Positions 54,804 to 63,048 of a DNA stretch of 64,000 nt are shown here, one piece after another. The stretch is from Emticicia sp. 21SJ11W-3. Its GTDB lineage: Bacteria > Bacteroidota > Bacteroidia > Cytophagales > Spirosomataceae. Each line of letters opens with the position of its first letter. The stretch's first letter is position 1. The DNA is taken from the NCBI RefSeq assembly GCF_024138715.1, contig NZ_CP092074.1:1240001-1304000 (forward strand). Direction: 5' to 3'. A program made the position numbers and the translations under genes. The notes under the pieces were generated by a model. The model saw only the letters and a program-made list of their open reading frames with translations. It searched no databases and had not been told where the DNA came from.

Positions 54804-55457
54804 TTATTTAACTAAACCATGCTTCATGGCATACTTCATTAAAGCCAGTGCAGAGCTTACGCCTAATTTTTTCATCAGGTTTCTCCGGTGTGTCTCAACC
54901 GTTGTCGGGCTGATAAAGATTTTTTCGGCAATTTCTGCATTGGTAAACTCTTGTATAATCAATTGCATGATTTCAATCTCCCGTGCTGTTAGCGGCACAT
55001 GCTCACCTATTTCGTCTTTCCCGCTGGCAGTAGCCTGGTTAGGTATCTCTGCCAGACGCATCACAACCGCATCACTGAAATACTTTTGCCCGTTTATTAC
55101 TCTTTTCAAAGCGGCTTCAAGCTCTTTTTTTTCAATGCTTTTTACTATGTAGCCATCAATACCTGCAACAAGCGCTTCTTTAATAACGGTGGCATCTTCA
55201 GACATCGTAAGCAATATGGTTTTTACATGCGGGTATTCTTTCCGTATCCGGATAGTCGTTTCTATACCCCCCATAACAGGCATTTGCAAGTCGCTCAGTA
55301 CCATGTCTATTTCATGCGTACCCATATAAGCTAATGCTTCCTGTCCGTTTTTTACGGTTGCTACTACTTCAAAGTCTGGCATTCTGTTAATGAGCATACC
55401 CAGGCTTTCTGCTACAATAGTGTGGTCGTCAGCAATTAAGATTTTGATTTTCTGCAT
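54804..55457 (-). CDS. NarL/LuxR-family response regulator heading the kinase/HopA1 operon
   Basis: This is a 217-residue regulator: receiver with Asp10-Asp11 and phospho-acceptor Asp56 (VLSDLQMPVMGG), TMSEDATVIKEALVAGIDGYIVKS, then a LuxR helix-turn-helix LTAREIEIMQLIIQEFTNAEIAEKIFISPTTVETHRRNLMKKLGV. It is the first gene of the four-gene minus-strand operon. The TPR kinase at 49681 is the natural partner, since NarX-type kinases pair with this class. A TAAATTTG -7-like box at 55626-55633 would give a leader of about 160 bases. Confidence 0.94.
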   Translation of the reverse strand: MQKIKILIADDHTIVAESLGMLINRMPDFEVVATVKNGQEALAYMGTHEIDMVLSDLQMPVMGGIETTIRIRKEYPHVKTILLTMSEDATVIKEALVAGIDGYIVKSIEKKELEAALKRVINGQKYFSDAVVMRLAEIPNQATASGKDEIGEHVPLTAREIEIMQLIIQEFTNAEIAEKIFISPTTVETHRRNLMKKLGVSSALALMKYAMKHGLVK

Positions 55458-55976
55458 TTTGGATCTGTGTGATAAGTAGTTCGTTTTTTGTAAAGCCTCC
55501 TTTTATATTCCGGATTCTTGTTACAAACTGCTAAATGTCTTAAAACTTATCATTTTTACCAAACCAATCATGTGCTAATCTTTAGCTGACGCTTTTATAT
55601 GCCTGTTTTTGTTATGCTCATGGTGCAAATTTATATAACAGATGCTATGCAGGCCTACGGGATAAATACGGTTTTATTACCGTATTTTTCTCGACTTAAA
55701 AAAGGTATTTCCACTATATGCTGGCATATACCTTTACTATAACTTGCATGCAATTAATGAGCGGACGGTAGTGTTTATGGAAATTACTGAAATCTTTACA
55801 CACTGAACGTAAATCCTATATTGTAGCCGGAAGAAGGCTATTACAGGCCATTCATGGTATCCTTCAATTGCATTTCAATTCTGCTGATTCAATTATAAAT
55901 TCTTGGAAACTTCTCTATTCAGAGTCGCGGCGGGTGTCAAAGTGCCACCAGGCAGTATTTTAACCTTTTATTTGGT
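55458..55976. other. Divergent region between two LuxR-type regulator systems
   Basis: The 519 bases hold several symmetric elements: a hairpin AAATACGG/CCGTATTT (55664-55687), a dyad TATATGC-TG-GCATATA (55715-55730) and a perfect palindrome TTGCATGCAA (55744-55753). A 47-codon plus-strand ATG frame (55599-55742) overlaps the first two. A minus-strand -7-like box (55626-55633) is also present. Confidence 0.5.
55715..55730. promoter_or_regulatory. Dyad TATATGC-TG-GCATATA, regulator-binding candidate
   Basis: Exact 7-bp arms around a 2-base centre sit upstream of the kinase/HopA1 operon and of the divergent pseudokinase operon. NarL-type dimers bind such dyads. Confidence 0.45.
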
Positions 55977-56768
55977 ATGGTTCATCAAACTTTGTGTGTT
56001 GTCTGGCTTTTTATTGGGTATATGGTTTTTCATAACATTCTTATAGTCAGTCTTTTGGTGTCGCAGAACAAGGCTGCATTCCGGATATCTGAGCAGGAAT
56101 ATTTTAAAACAATGCTCAGCAATGAAATCCAGGGGGCTCAACTTGCGCTTCAGAAGACCAAATTTATTCGGATCGGATTTCAACTGGTCGATAACCTTGG
56201 CCAGTTATTGACGGTAGTAAAAATTAACCTGGCAGTAATGGAAGAGAGTTTTATGTACCGCAATCAAATCGAATTCGCCGAAAACATGTCTCAGGCCAAT
56301 GAATTGGTAAATACTATGCTAAGTGAGATAAGAACATTGAACAGCGATATTGAAGAACACCTGATAAAGAAATTTGATTTTATTGCCAACTTATCAGAAG
56401 CATTAAGAACCAGACATACTGAAAGCGAAACAACCGCCGAACTAATTATTGAAGGCAAATGCTATTGCTTAGGGTATAACCGGGAAATTATCCTTTTCAG
56501 CATTATTCAGGATATATTTCTGACGGCTCGTCAATGTAGCGAAACAAAAAAAGTTGAGGTTAAACTAAGTTATTTTTTTGATAACTTTACTTTGTGTCTA
56601 ACGTTTGATGCTGCCAATGATTACGCAACTGCAGATACCGGTATTTATGCCCTGCGAGCAACCTTGATTAATTTTGAATTTGGCGTAAAAACCGATAGTG
56701 AATATAGAACCCAATATTGTTTTAGAACCACAATTGTTAATGATAGTATTAATACTACTGATTTATGA
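55977..56768 (+). CDS. Degenerate histidine kinase-like protein lacking the phospho-acceptor His
   Basis: This is a 263-residue protein: one N-terminal membrane helix (about 7-29), a coiled linker, and a dimerisation region clearly related to HisKA_3 (RIGFQLVDNLGQLLTVVKINLAVMEE). The usual ELHDN is QLVDN, so Val71 stands where the phosphorylated His should be. The ATPase part is also eroded: the N-box reads IIQDIFLTARQC instead of ELLNNAIKH and the DNG motif reads DAAND. It probably cannot autophosphorylate. Its stop overlaps the start of the next response regulator gene (ATGA), so the two are made together. Confidence 0.82.
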   Translation: MVHQTLCVVWLFIGYMVFHNILIVSLLVSQNKAAFRISEQEYFKTMLSNEIQGAQLALQKTKFIRIGFQLVDNLGQLLTVVKINLAVMEESFMYRNQIEFAENMSQANELVNTMLSEIRTLNSDIEEHLIKKFDFIANLSEALRTRHTESETTAELIIEGKCYCLGYNREIILFSIIQDIFLTARQCSETKKVEVKLSYFFDNFTLCLTFDAANDYATADTGIYALRATLINFEFGVKTDSEYRTQYCFRTTIVNDSINTTDL

Positions 56769-57409
56769 TAAAAGTTGCCATTGCTGATGACCACCAGCTT
56801 GTGGCCAAGGCTATTTCGGGGCTTATACAGAAGATTGACCCTTATGATGTGATTTTTGAAGTTGAAAACGGTAAAGAGCTTGTGCGGTACTTTAATCTGG
56901 GTATGGTGCCAGACATTGTGCTGCTTGATATCAATATGCCTGAAATGGACGGTTATGAAACGGCTTTATGGTTGAAAACCAATTATCCTGATGTTAAAGT
57001 GCTGGCGCTTTCTATGTATGACAAAGAAGAGTCAATCGTTACGATGCTTCGTAATGGCGCCAAAGGATATTTGTTGAAGGGATGCAGACCTTCTGAGCTA
57101 AAAGATGCGCTTGATGCAATTATGACCAAGGGGTTTTATTATACCGAGTACTTGACAGACAGGCTGGTTAAAAGCCTGAATTCTGAAAAAAGTAAAAACC
57201 CGGCTGAACAACTGGGGCTTAATAGCCGAGAACTACAATTTATTGAATATGCCTGCAGTGAACTTACATATAATGAAATTGCCGACCTGATGTGCGTAAG
57301 CCCTAGAACGGTGGATGGTTATCGCGAGCAGGTGTTTATGAAATTGGGTGTAAAAAGCAGGGTAGGGGTAGTGCTGGAAGCAATAAAATCGGGTATTATT
57401 AAAATTTGA
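56765..57409 (+). CDS. NarL/LuxR-family response regulator, partner of the degenerate kinase
   Basis: This is a 214-residue regulator with intact receiver (Asp8-Asp9, phospho-acceptor Asp55 in LLDINMPEMDG, LALSMYDKEESIVTMLRNGAKGYLLKG) and LuxR effector (LNSRELQFIEYACSELTYNEIADLMCVSPRTVDGYREQVFMKLGV). The receiver keeps all phosphorylation residues although the co-encoded kinase has lost its His, so phosphate would have to come from another kinase or a small phosphodonor. It overlaps the upstream gene by four bases. Confidence 0.94.
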   Translation: MIKVAIADDHQLVAKAISGLIQKIDPYDVIFEVENGKELVRYFNLGMVPDIVLLDINMPEMDGYETALWLKTNYPDVKVLALSMYDKEESIVTMLRNGAKGYLLKGCRPSELKDALDAIMTKGFYYTEYLTDRLVKSLNSEKSKNPAEQLGLNSRELQFIEYACSELTYNEIADLMCVSPRTVDGYREQVFMKLGVKSRVGVVLEAIKSGIIKI

Positions 57410-57450
57410 GGGGTTTTGTTAAGTGTGCCTTAATCTTCAAAATTATTTCG

Positions 57451-57481
57451 TTTGTATTTCAAGGTTCATTTGCTATCTTTG
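57451..57481 (+). promoter_or_regulatory. Canonical Bacteroidota promoter of the alpha-E gene
   Basis: The -33 box TTTG (57451-57454), a 19-base spacer and the -7 box TATCTTTG (57474-57481) match the phylum consensus. It fixes the downstream start at ATG 57511 rather than the in-frame ATG at 57406 (open frame, 35 codons longer), which would put the promoter inside the gene. Confidence 0.8.
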
Positions 57482-57510
57482 GTTGTCATCAAAAAAAACC
57501 AAAGATTATT

Positions 57511-58473
57511 ATGCTGAGCCGAGTTGCCAATTCTATTTATTGGATTAATCGCTATATAGAACGAGCAGAGAATTACTCTCGTTTTGTGAGTGTAAACCTG
57601 AACCTAGCGCTGGATGCCCCCGGGATTTTGACCGAACAATGGGAACCCCTTTTAATTGCTACTGCTGATAATGACAATTTTTTTGAGTTCTACAGCAGGG
57701 CGAACAGGAATAATGTGATTGATTTCATGACATTCGACAAACGCAACCCGAACTCCGTTTATAGTTGTTTGGCTGCCGCCAGAGAAAATGCCCGTACTAT
57801 AAGAGAGAGTATAACCAAGGAAATGTGGGAGCATATTAACATTTTCTATCTCAAAATTAAAGAAACGCAATCGGCCAAGAACTGGGATGTTGAACAACTT
57901 CAACAGTTTTTTACTGAGATAAAAGATGGCTGCCAGCTTTTCTGGGGCATTGTAGACTCAACCGTTACCAGAAATGAAGCCTATCATTTTGGCCGCATGG
58001 GGCGTTTTCTTGAACGTGCCGATAAAACCTCAAGGTTTCTGGATGTGAGGTACTTTACTTTACTACCGGATGATGAGGCCTTCGGTTCACCGCAGGAATT
58101 GCTTATATGGACATCCGTGCTGAAATCTGTAGGGGCATTTAATATGTACCGGCAGGAACACCGCGTCATTAATCCGTCTCATATTGTCGGGTTTCTGATT
58201 CTCGATAAAAATTTCCCCCGGTCAATGTTCTATTGTATCAGGCAGGCGGAATTGTCTTTATATGAAATTTCAGGGCATAAAATTACTGAAGGGTACTCTA
58301 ACCCGGCAGAAAAACAATTAAGCAAGCTACGCCACGAAATTGAGTTTACAGAGGTAGAAGATATTTTTAACAAGGCCTTACACCCTTATTTAGACGAGTT
58401 TCAAATCAGAAACAATAATGTGGCCCAGGCTATTTTTGATACTTATTTTGGTTTAAAACCAGTTGAACAGTAA
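57511..58473 (+). CDS. Alpha-E domain protein (DUF403)
   Basis: The start is ATG 57511 (320 residues), set by the promoter and by the family start MLSRVANSIYWINRYIERAENYSRFV. The protein is all-helical, with AARENARTIRESITKEMWEHIN, FGRMGRFLERADKTSRFLDVRY and FLILDKNFPRSMFYCIRQAE, which are typical of alpha-E. Members occur with a circularly permuted ATP-grasp enzyme, a transglutaminase-like protease and Anbu in a predicted peptide-tagging or peptide-synthesis system. Here Anbu is next and the transglutaminase is nearby, but no ATP-grasp gene is in the window. Confidence 0.92.
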   Translation: MLSRVANSIYWINRYIERAENYSRFVSVNLNLALDAPGILTEQWEPLLIATADNDNFFEFYSRANRNNVIDFMTFDKRNPNSVYSCLAAARENARTIRESITKEMWEHINIFYLKIKETQSAKNWDVEQLQQFFTEIKDGCQLFWGIVDSTVTRNEAYHFGRMGRFLERADKTSRFLDVRYFTLLPDDEAFGSPQELLIWTSVLKSVGAFNMYRQEHRVINPSHIVGFLILDKNFPRSMFYCIRQAELSLYEISGHKITEGYSNPAEKQLSKLRHEIEFTEVEDIFNKALHPYLDEFQIRNNNVAQAIFDTYFGLKPVEQ

Positions 58474-58514
58474 AATTAATTAAGTAAGATAGCCATTGGT
58501 ATGGCAGCATTTTT

Positions 58515-58522
58515 TACATTTG
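58515..58522 (+). promoter_or_regulatory. -7 box (TACATTTG) upstream of the Anbu gene
   Basis: This is an exact TAnnTTTG match, with TTG at 58496-58498 (16-base spacing, shorter than ideal). It would give a leader of about 70 bases before ATG 58598. Confidence 0.4.
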
Positions 58523-58597
58523 CAGTTGTTTATTAATAAGTTTTGAATGCTGCTTTCATTGTTTTAACCGCGGCGGCGACCCGCCTAATGTATCGAT

Positions 58598-59332
58598 ATG
58601 ACTTTTTGTCTGGGAGTAAAAGTGGCCAAGGGGCTTGTTGCAATAGCTGATACGCGCATCACATCAGGTAGCGAGGTGTCAACGAATAAAAAAGTGTTTA
58701 TCCATCAGTCTAAAAACCATTCTATGTTTATTATGACTGCCGGATTGCGTTCGGTGCGAGACAAGGCCATTACTTATTTTAAAGAAGTGCTTGAGCATCA
58801 AGACCACCGGTTCGATAAAATGTATAAGGCTGTTAATGCTTTCGGAGAACAGGTAAAAAGGGTAGCCAGCGAAGATAAATCTTCATTAAAAGAGGCGGGT
58901 CTTGCATTTAATCTGTCAGCCCTGATTGGCGGGCAGCTTGAAAATGATGATGAACACAAGTTATACATGCTTTACCCTGAAGGCAACTGGGTTGAGGTAA
59001 CCGAGGGTTCTCCGTTTATTATAATCGGGCAGTCTAATTATGGTAAGCCCATTCTGTATCGGAACCTGAAATATACCACCTCATTGCAAGAAGTTTTAAA
59101 GCTTGGGTTTCTTGCTTTTGACTCCACGCGCGTTAGCGCCAATGATGTGGATTTTCCGATTGATGTAATCCTATGCGAAAAAAACAGCTTTAATATAGTA
59201 GAGCAAAGATACGAGAAACAAGACCTGGAGCAGATATCGTATCAGTGGAATGCTCTGCTGAATGCCTCGGTTCAGAAACTCTCAACCGATTGGATGGAAC
59301 CTATCTTTAGCAAGTCGCTGGAAGAAATTTAA
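58598..59332 (+). CDS. Anbu, proteasome-related beta-subunit-like peptidase
   Basis: This is a 244-residue Ntn hydrolase of the Anbu family. Thr2 follows the initiator Met directly (MTFCLGVKVAKGLVAIADTRITSG), so removal of Met exposes the nucleophile without a propeptide. ADTRIT (Asp), KKVF (Lys) and TAGLRSVRD match proteasome beta-type catalytic geometry. Anbu proteins form open helical or ring oligomers of unknown substrate. It lies 124 bases after the alpha-E gene, with its own -7 box, and ends at a very long inverted repeat shared with glmM. Confidence 0.93.
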   Translation: MTFCLGVKVAKGLVAIADTRITSGSEVSTNKKVFIHQSKNHSMFIMTAGLRSVRDKAITYFKEVLEHQDHRFDKMYKAVNAFGEQVKRVASEDKSSLKEAGLAFNLSALIGGQLENDDEHKLYMLYPEGNWVEVTEGSPFIIIGQSNYGKPILYRNLKYTTSLQEVLKLGFLAFDSTRVSANDVDFPIDVILCEKNSFNIVEQRYEKQDLEQISYQWNALLNASVQKLSTDWMEPIFSKSLEEI

Positions 59333-59342
59333 TATTTGCCAA

Positions 59343-59400
59343 AGCCATAAAACAAAAAGCGATTAAAGTGGAAACCTTAATCGCTTTTTGTTTTATGGCT
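59343..59400. terminator. Perfect 24-bp inverted repeat, bidirectional terminator
   Basis: The arms 59343-59366 and 59377-59400 are exact complements around a 10-base loop (AGTGGAAACC). The GC core (AGCGATTAA) sits inside A/T runs, so either strand gives a stem with a U-rich tail. It separates convergent Anbu and glmM. Confidence 0.9.
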
Positions 59401-59403
59401 GCT

Positions 59404-60810
59404 TTATTTTTCTGCAATAAGTTCTTTTATATCTCTGATAATCTTATCTGCCAGATTCGAGGCTGTAGTTTCAAATTCAGACTCAGCATAAATGCGGATA
59501 ATGGGTTCAGTATTTGATTTACGCAGGTGTACCCATTCTTTTTCGAAGTTTATTTTTACGCCGTCTTCGGTATTAATAGGATATTTTTCATAACGGGATT
59601 TGATGTTTTCAAGCACTTCGTCCACATTTATGTCCTGAGTAAGTTCAATTTTCTTTTTGGCTATATGGTAATTAGAGTATGTTTTTCTTAAAAAACCAAT
59701 GGGCTTACCAAATTTGGCCAGATGGCTTAAAAACAAAGCGATTCCTACCAGGGCATCTCTGCCATAGTGTAACTCAGGGAAAATAATCCCGCCATTGCCT
59801 TCGCCACCTATTATTGCGCCTGTTTCTTTCATTTTGGCAACCACGTTTACTTCTCCCACTGCGGCAGAGGCATAAGCACCGCCTGCTTTAAGGGTTACAT
59901 CTTTTAATGCAAGTGAAGACGACAGGTTTGAAACAGTATTTAAGCTATTACTGGCTTTGTTGGCAGCCAGAACGTAGTCTGCTACTGCCACCAGTGTGTA
60001 TTCTTCTCCAAAGGGCTCGCCATCTTCACAAATAAAGGCCAGGCGGTCAACATCGGGGTCTACAACAATGCCTAAATCATAGTTGCCTTTTCTGGTTTCA
60101 GCAGAGATTTCTCTCAGGTTTTCAGGTAGAGGCTCAGGGTTGTGTGCAAACAAACCCGTTGGCTCACAATTGATTAACTTTATTTTTGTTACACCCAGCG
60201 CTTCAAGCAGTTGGGGTACAACAGTGCCCCCGGTTGAGTTAACCGCATCTACAGTGATACTGAAATCGGCGTTTGCTATGGCTTCTTTGTCAACCAGTGG
60301 CAGGGCCAGAATCAACTCAATATGCTTTTTTACGTAAGAATCATCAAAGGTTATTTTACCCAGGTGTTTTACATCTGCAAATTCAAAATCCTCGGCATCT
60401 ACAATGGCAAGCAGTTCGGCGCCGTCGCCGGCCGAAATAAATTCTCCTTTTTCATTGAGTAGTTTAAGTGCATTCCACTGAATCGGGTTATGGCTGGCAG
60501 TAAGTATAATACCTCCCAGGGCCTGCTCAATAGAAACCGCAATTTCAACAGTAGGTGTAGTTGAAAGGCCCAAATCAACCACATGAAAACCCATGCCAAC
60601 CAATGTTGAGCTGACCAGATCTGAAACCATTTTACCTGACAGTCGGGCGTCGCGGCCTAAAACAACTTTAGGTTCAGCACCCGGATTCTTCTTTTTAAGC
60701 CAGGTACCGTATGCGGCAGCAAACTTTACAATGTCAAGGGGGGTTAAGGCATCACCACTTTTACCGCCGATAGTTCCACGGATGCCGGAAATAGATTTAA
60801 TGAGCGTCAC
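59404..60810 (-). CDS. glmM: Phosphoglucosamine mutase
   Basis: This is a 468-residue alpha-D-phosphohexomutase. Active-site Ser106 is in ILTASHNPIQWNALK, the metal loop is DPDVDRLAF, the sugar loop is GGEGNGGI, and the phosphate-binding loop RKSNTEPIIRIYAE is near the C-terminus. It makes glucosamine-1-phosphate for peptidoglycan and lipopolysaccharide precursors. Translation starts at a GTG (60808-60810); the next residues TLIKSISGIRGTIGG are the conserved family start and no ATG lies near, so the GTG is firm. The annotation as GlmM rather than another hexomutase rests on overall pattern. Confidence 0.9.
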   Translation of the reverse strand: MTLIKSISGIRGTIGGKSGDALTPLDIVKFAAAYGTWLKKKNPGAEPKVVLGRDARLSGKMVSDLVSSTLVGMGFHVVDLGLSTTPTVEIAVSIEQALGGIILTASHNPIQWNALKLLNEKGEFISAGDGAELLAIVDAEDFEFADVKHLGKITFDDSYVKKHIELILALPLVDKEAIANADFSITVDAVNSTGGTVVPQLLEALGVTKIKLINCEPTGLFAHNPEPLPENLREISAETRKGNYDLGIVVDPDVDRLAFICEDGEPFGEEYTLVAVADYVLAANKASNSLNTVSNLSSSLALKDVTLKAGGAYASAAVGEVNVVAKMKETGAIIGGEGNGGIIFPELHYGRDALVGIALFLSHLAKFGKPIGFLRKTYSNYHIAKKKIELTQDINVDEVLENIKSRYEKYPINTEDGVKINFEKEWVHLRKSNTEPIIRIYAESEFETTASNLADKIIRDIKELIAEK

Positions 60811-60967
60811 TTTAATTGAGATTTGGGATTTTTCTTAATTAGGTATAAACACAAAAGATAAAACAAAAAACAATCCATAGTTGTCTTAATATCGGCAAAG
60901 ATATAAAAAAACTAATGCTTTTGTATCTGGTTTTGCTTGCAAGAGATAAAATAATCAATCGGTGGCT

Positions 60968-61807
60968 TTAAATACGCCTGATATTTACGTTTGCATCCAG
61001 GTGTGATTTGGCGTTTCCTCTAAAACCGCCGGTAATTGGATTTATGAGTTCAGGCTGGGCAGATGAGGCCAGAGTAATGTAATGGTCGTCTATTATTTTT
61101 CCTTCGGTGGGGTCAAAACCTCTCCAGCCTGCACCCGGAAGATACACCTCTACCCACGCATGCAGTTCATGTTGCTGTAGTTGGCTGCCATAGCAATATC
61201 CACTGGCAAAGCGGGCAGCAATACCTAAAGATTTGCAGCAGGCTATCATCAGTACGGCGTAGTCACGGCAGGTGCCTTTTCGGTTAAGCAGGGTTTTTTC
61301 GGCAGGGTTTGCCGGTCCTTGAATGCGTTTCTCGTATACAAAACTGGTTTTTATGTACTTTGAAATTCTCGTCAGAAAGTCAGTGGTTTTCCAGTTGGCT
61401 TCTGCTGCAATTTGCCTCGAAAACTGATGTATAAGCGTTGTAACGCCACTCATGTTCAGGTAAGGGTGTAACAGAGACGCTTCTTTTTCGGGATAATGAA
61501 AGGGGAGTTTTTCTGCACTGAAAGGAAAATAAAGAAAATGAAAAGGGTTAGTTGGCGCAGAATCAATTTCAAATGATGCCTTAAAGGTGAGTTCTTCACA
61601 AGAAGAATTGATGTAGGCAATGTATTGCGCATTGCCTTCCACATCAATATTCTTATATAAGATATTTGCTACGGGATTAATTATAAGTTCAAAACTGCTT
61701 ACCTCCTGATGAGGAGACGTCTTTGGCGACAAATAAATATAATGGGGCGTCAGAAAAACAGGTTGCGAATATTTATAATGTAAGGTATGTTCAACGCTTA
61801 AAATCAT
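60968..61807 (-). CDS. Transglutaminase-like cysteine protease of the alpha-E/Anbu gene set
   Basis: This is a 279-residue protein: a beta-rich bacterial transglutaminase N-terminal domain (MILSVEHTLHYKYSQPVFLTPHYIYLSPKT) and the transglutaminase-like core with Cys180 (RKGTCRDYAVLMIACC), His216 (HELHAWVEVYLPG) and Asp232 (WRGFDPTEG). It has no signal peptide, so it is cytoplasmic. This family commonly accompanies alpha-E, the ATP-grasp enzyme and Anbu; here it lies 1.6 kb from Anbu on the other strand, with glmM between them. Confidence 0.93.
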   Translation of the reverse strand: MILSVEHTLHYKYSQPVFLTPHYIYLSPKTSPHQEVSSFELIINPVANILYKNIDVEGNAQYIAYINSSCEELTFKASFEIDSAPTNPFHFLYFPFSAEKLPFHYPEKEASLLHPYLNMSGVTTLIHQFSRQIAAEANWKTTDFLTRISKYIKTSFVYEKRIQGPANPAEKTLLNRKGTCRDYAVLMIACCKSLGIAARFASGYCYGSQLQQHELHAWVEVYLPGAGWRGFDPTEGKIIDDHYITLASSAQPELINPITGGFRGNAKSHLDANVNIRRI

Positions 61808-61851
61808 AAATTGTTTGTTAAGTACATGTACCTATTGGTCTGAACAATTAT

Positions 61852-63036
61852 TTATTCTTCATCAGTTCCGCTCATTCCTGATAAAAAATGTCCGTTGCTG
61901 ATTACGACCTGATGAGAAAAATCAAGGTTTCCAACCGGCAAAATTTCTATGTTGCCTTCTTGTAAACCTCCTAATTTAACAGGTATTTTTCTGAAAACTG
62001 CCTCTTTGTCGTTTTGTTTTTCGAGAATCATAATAAAATTACCATCGGGCTCTCTTAACACGGCACTTTCGGGTAATGTTCTGGCATTTCTGGTGCCGGT
62101 TAATACCCTGGCGTTAATAAACATGCCCGGTATAAGCCTTTGCTCCTGTTGTTCATTGTTCAGGTGCACATGCACATTTATTGCTTTTGAGTCTGTTTCA
62201 AAGGTCTGGCCTACCAAAAAAACGGTTCCTTCAACTTTATCGCCCAGTCGCGTGTCATCAATCAATACTTTTTGCCCTTTCTGTATCTTAAAAGCATCTT
62301 TTTCAAGAATTTTCAGCTCAACGTGTAAATGCTCTTTGCTGATAATCTCAAACAGTACATCATTCGGGGCTACAGATTTGCCGGTATTGATATTTGTGGC
62401 TTTAATGTATCCGCTAATAGGGGCAATAACATTTAATGTTGCAGATATATCGCCTTTTTTAAGTGCAGCAATATTAGTGCCTAATACCCGAAGCTTGGCC
62501 TCAAGCGATTTCACAAGCGCCTGGTTACCTTTAAAGTCTGACTCTGCCTGCTGCAATTTCTTTTTTACGCCAATGTCTTCAGCATTCAGGCTTTGCTGGC
62601 GCTCCAGTTCTTTTTCAAGAAAACCGGTATGAGCTGCTGCCTGAAAGTAATCCTGCTGCATCTGAATAAATTCAATAGATTCAATTGTAGCCAGTACAGT
62701 ACCCTTGGTAACAAATCTGCCTGGAAGCGCATTATTAGAAGAGATATTTTTTACAAATCCATTAATGGGCAGGCTGATAGAGGCCATGTTTTCTGGTGGC
62801 ACATCGGCCACCCCATTGGCTTTAATTTCTTCATTCAGAGGCATCTCTTTAAAGTTCCCCATGCCCAAATGCAGGTTTTTGAATTGTTCAGCCGATACCC
62901 TTATAAGCCCGGTGGGGGCATTGGTTTGTGCCGAATCGGCAGTAGAGGTATTTGCCTTTTTATTTGCATCAGTGTTCTTTGTGCAGGCCTGTAGGCATGC
63001 AAGGCCTATCAGTGACAGAAAAAAATATGTTTTCAT
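61852..63036 (-). CDS. RND efflux periplasmic adaptor (MFP/CusB-CzcB-like lipoprotein)
   Basis: This is a 394-residue lipoprotein (lipobox LIGLACLQAC, Cys18) with a linker, biotinyl-lipoyl-like halves (GFVKNISSNNALPGRFVTKGTVLATIES and VIAPISGYIKATNINTGKSVAPNDVLFEI) around an alpha-hairpin (about 125-185), then a beta-barrel and a membrane-proximal domain. It joins an inner-membrane RND pump to a TolC-type channel. The CzcB/CusB-like sequence suggests metal efflux, but no His/Met-rich metal site is evident. It lies 12 bases downstream of the TolC-type gene in the same operon. Confidence 0.93.
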   Translation of the reverse strand: MKTYFFLSLIGLACLQACTKNTDANKKANTSTADSAQTNAPTGLIRVSAEQFKNLHLGMGNFKEMPLNEEIKANGVADVPPENMASISLPINGFVKNISSNNALPGRFVTKGTVLATIESIEFIQMQQDYFQAAAHTGFLEKELERQQSLNAEDIGVKKKLQQAESDFKGNQALVKSLEAKLRVLGTNIAALKKGDISATLNVIAPISGYIKATNINTGKSVAPNDVLFEIISKEHLHVELKILEKDAFKIQKGQKVLIDDTRLGDKVEGTVFLVGQTFETDSKAINVHVHLNNEQQEQRLIPGMFINARVLTGTRNARTLPESAVLREPDGNFIMILEKQNDKEAVFRKIPVKLGGLQEGNIEILPVGNLDFSHQVVISNGHFLSGMSGTDEE

Positions 63037-63048
63037 TGTATGTGCCGT

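Noticed and set aside
57406-57510. 35-codon N-terminal extension of the alpha-E protein
   Set aside because: It contains the canonical promoter, and the family start MLSRVANSIYWINRYIERAE begins at 57511.
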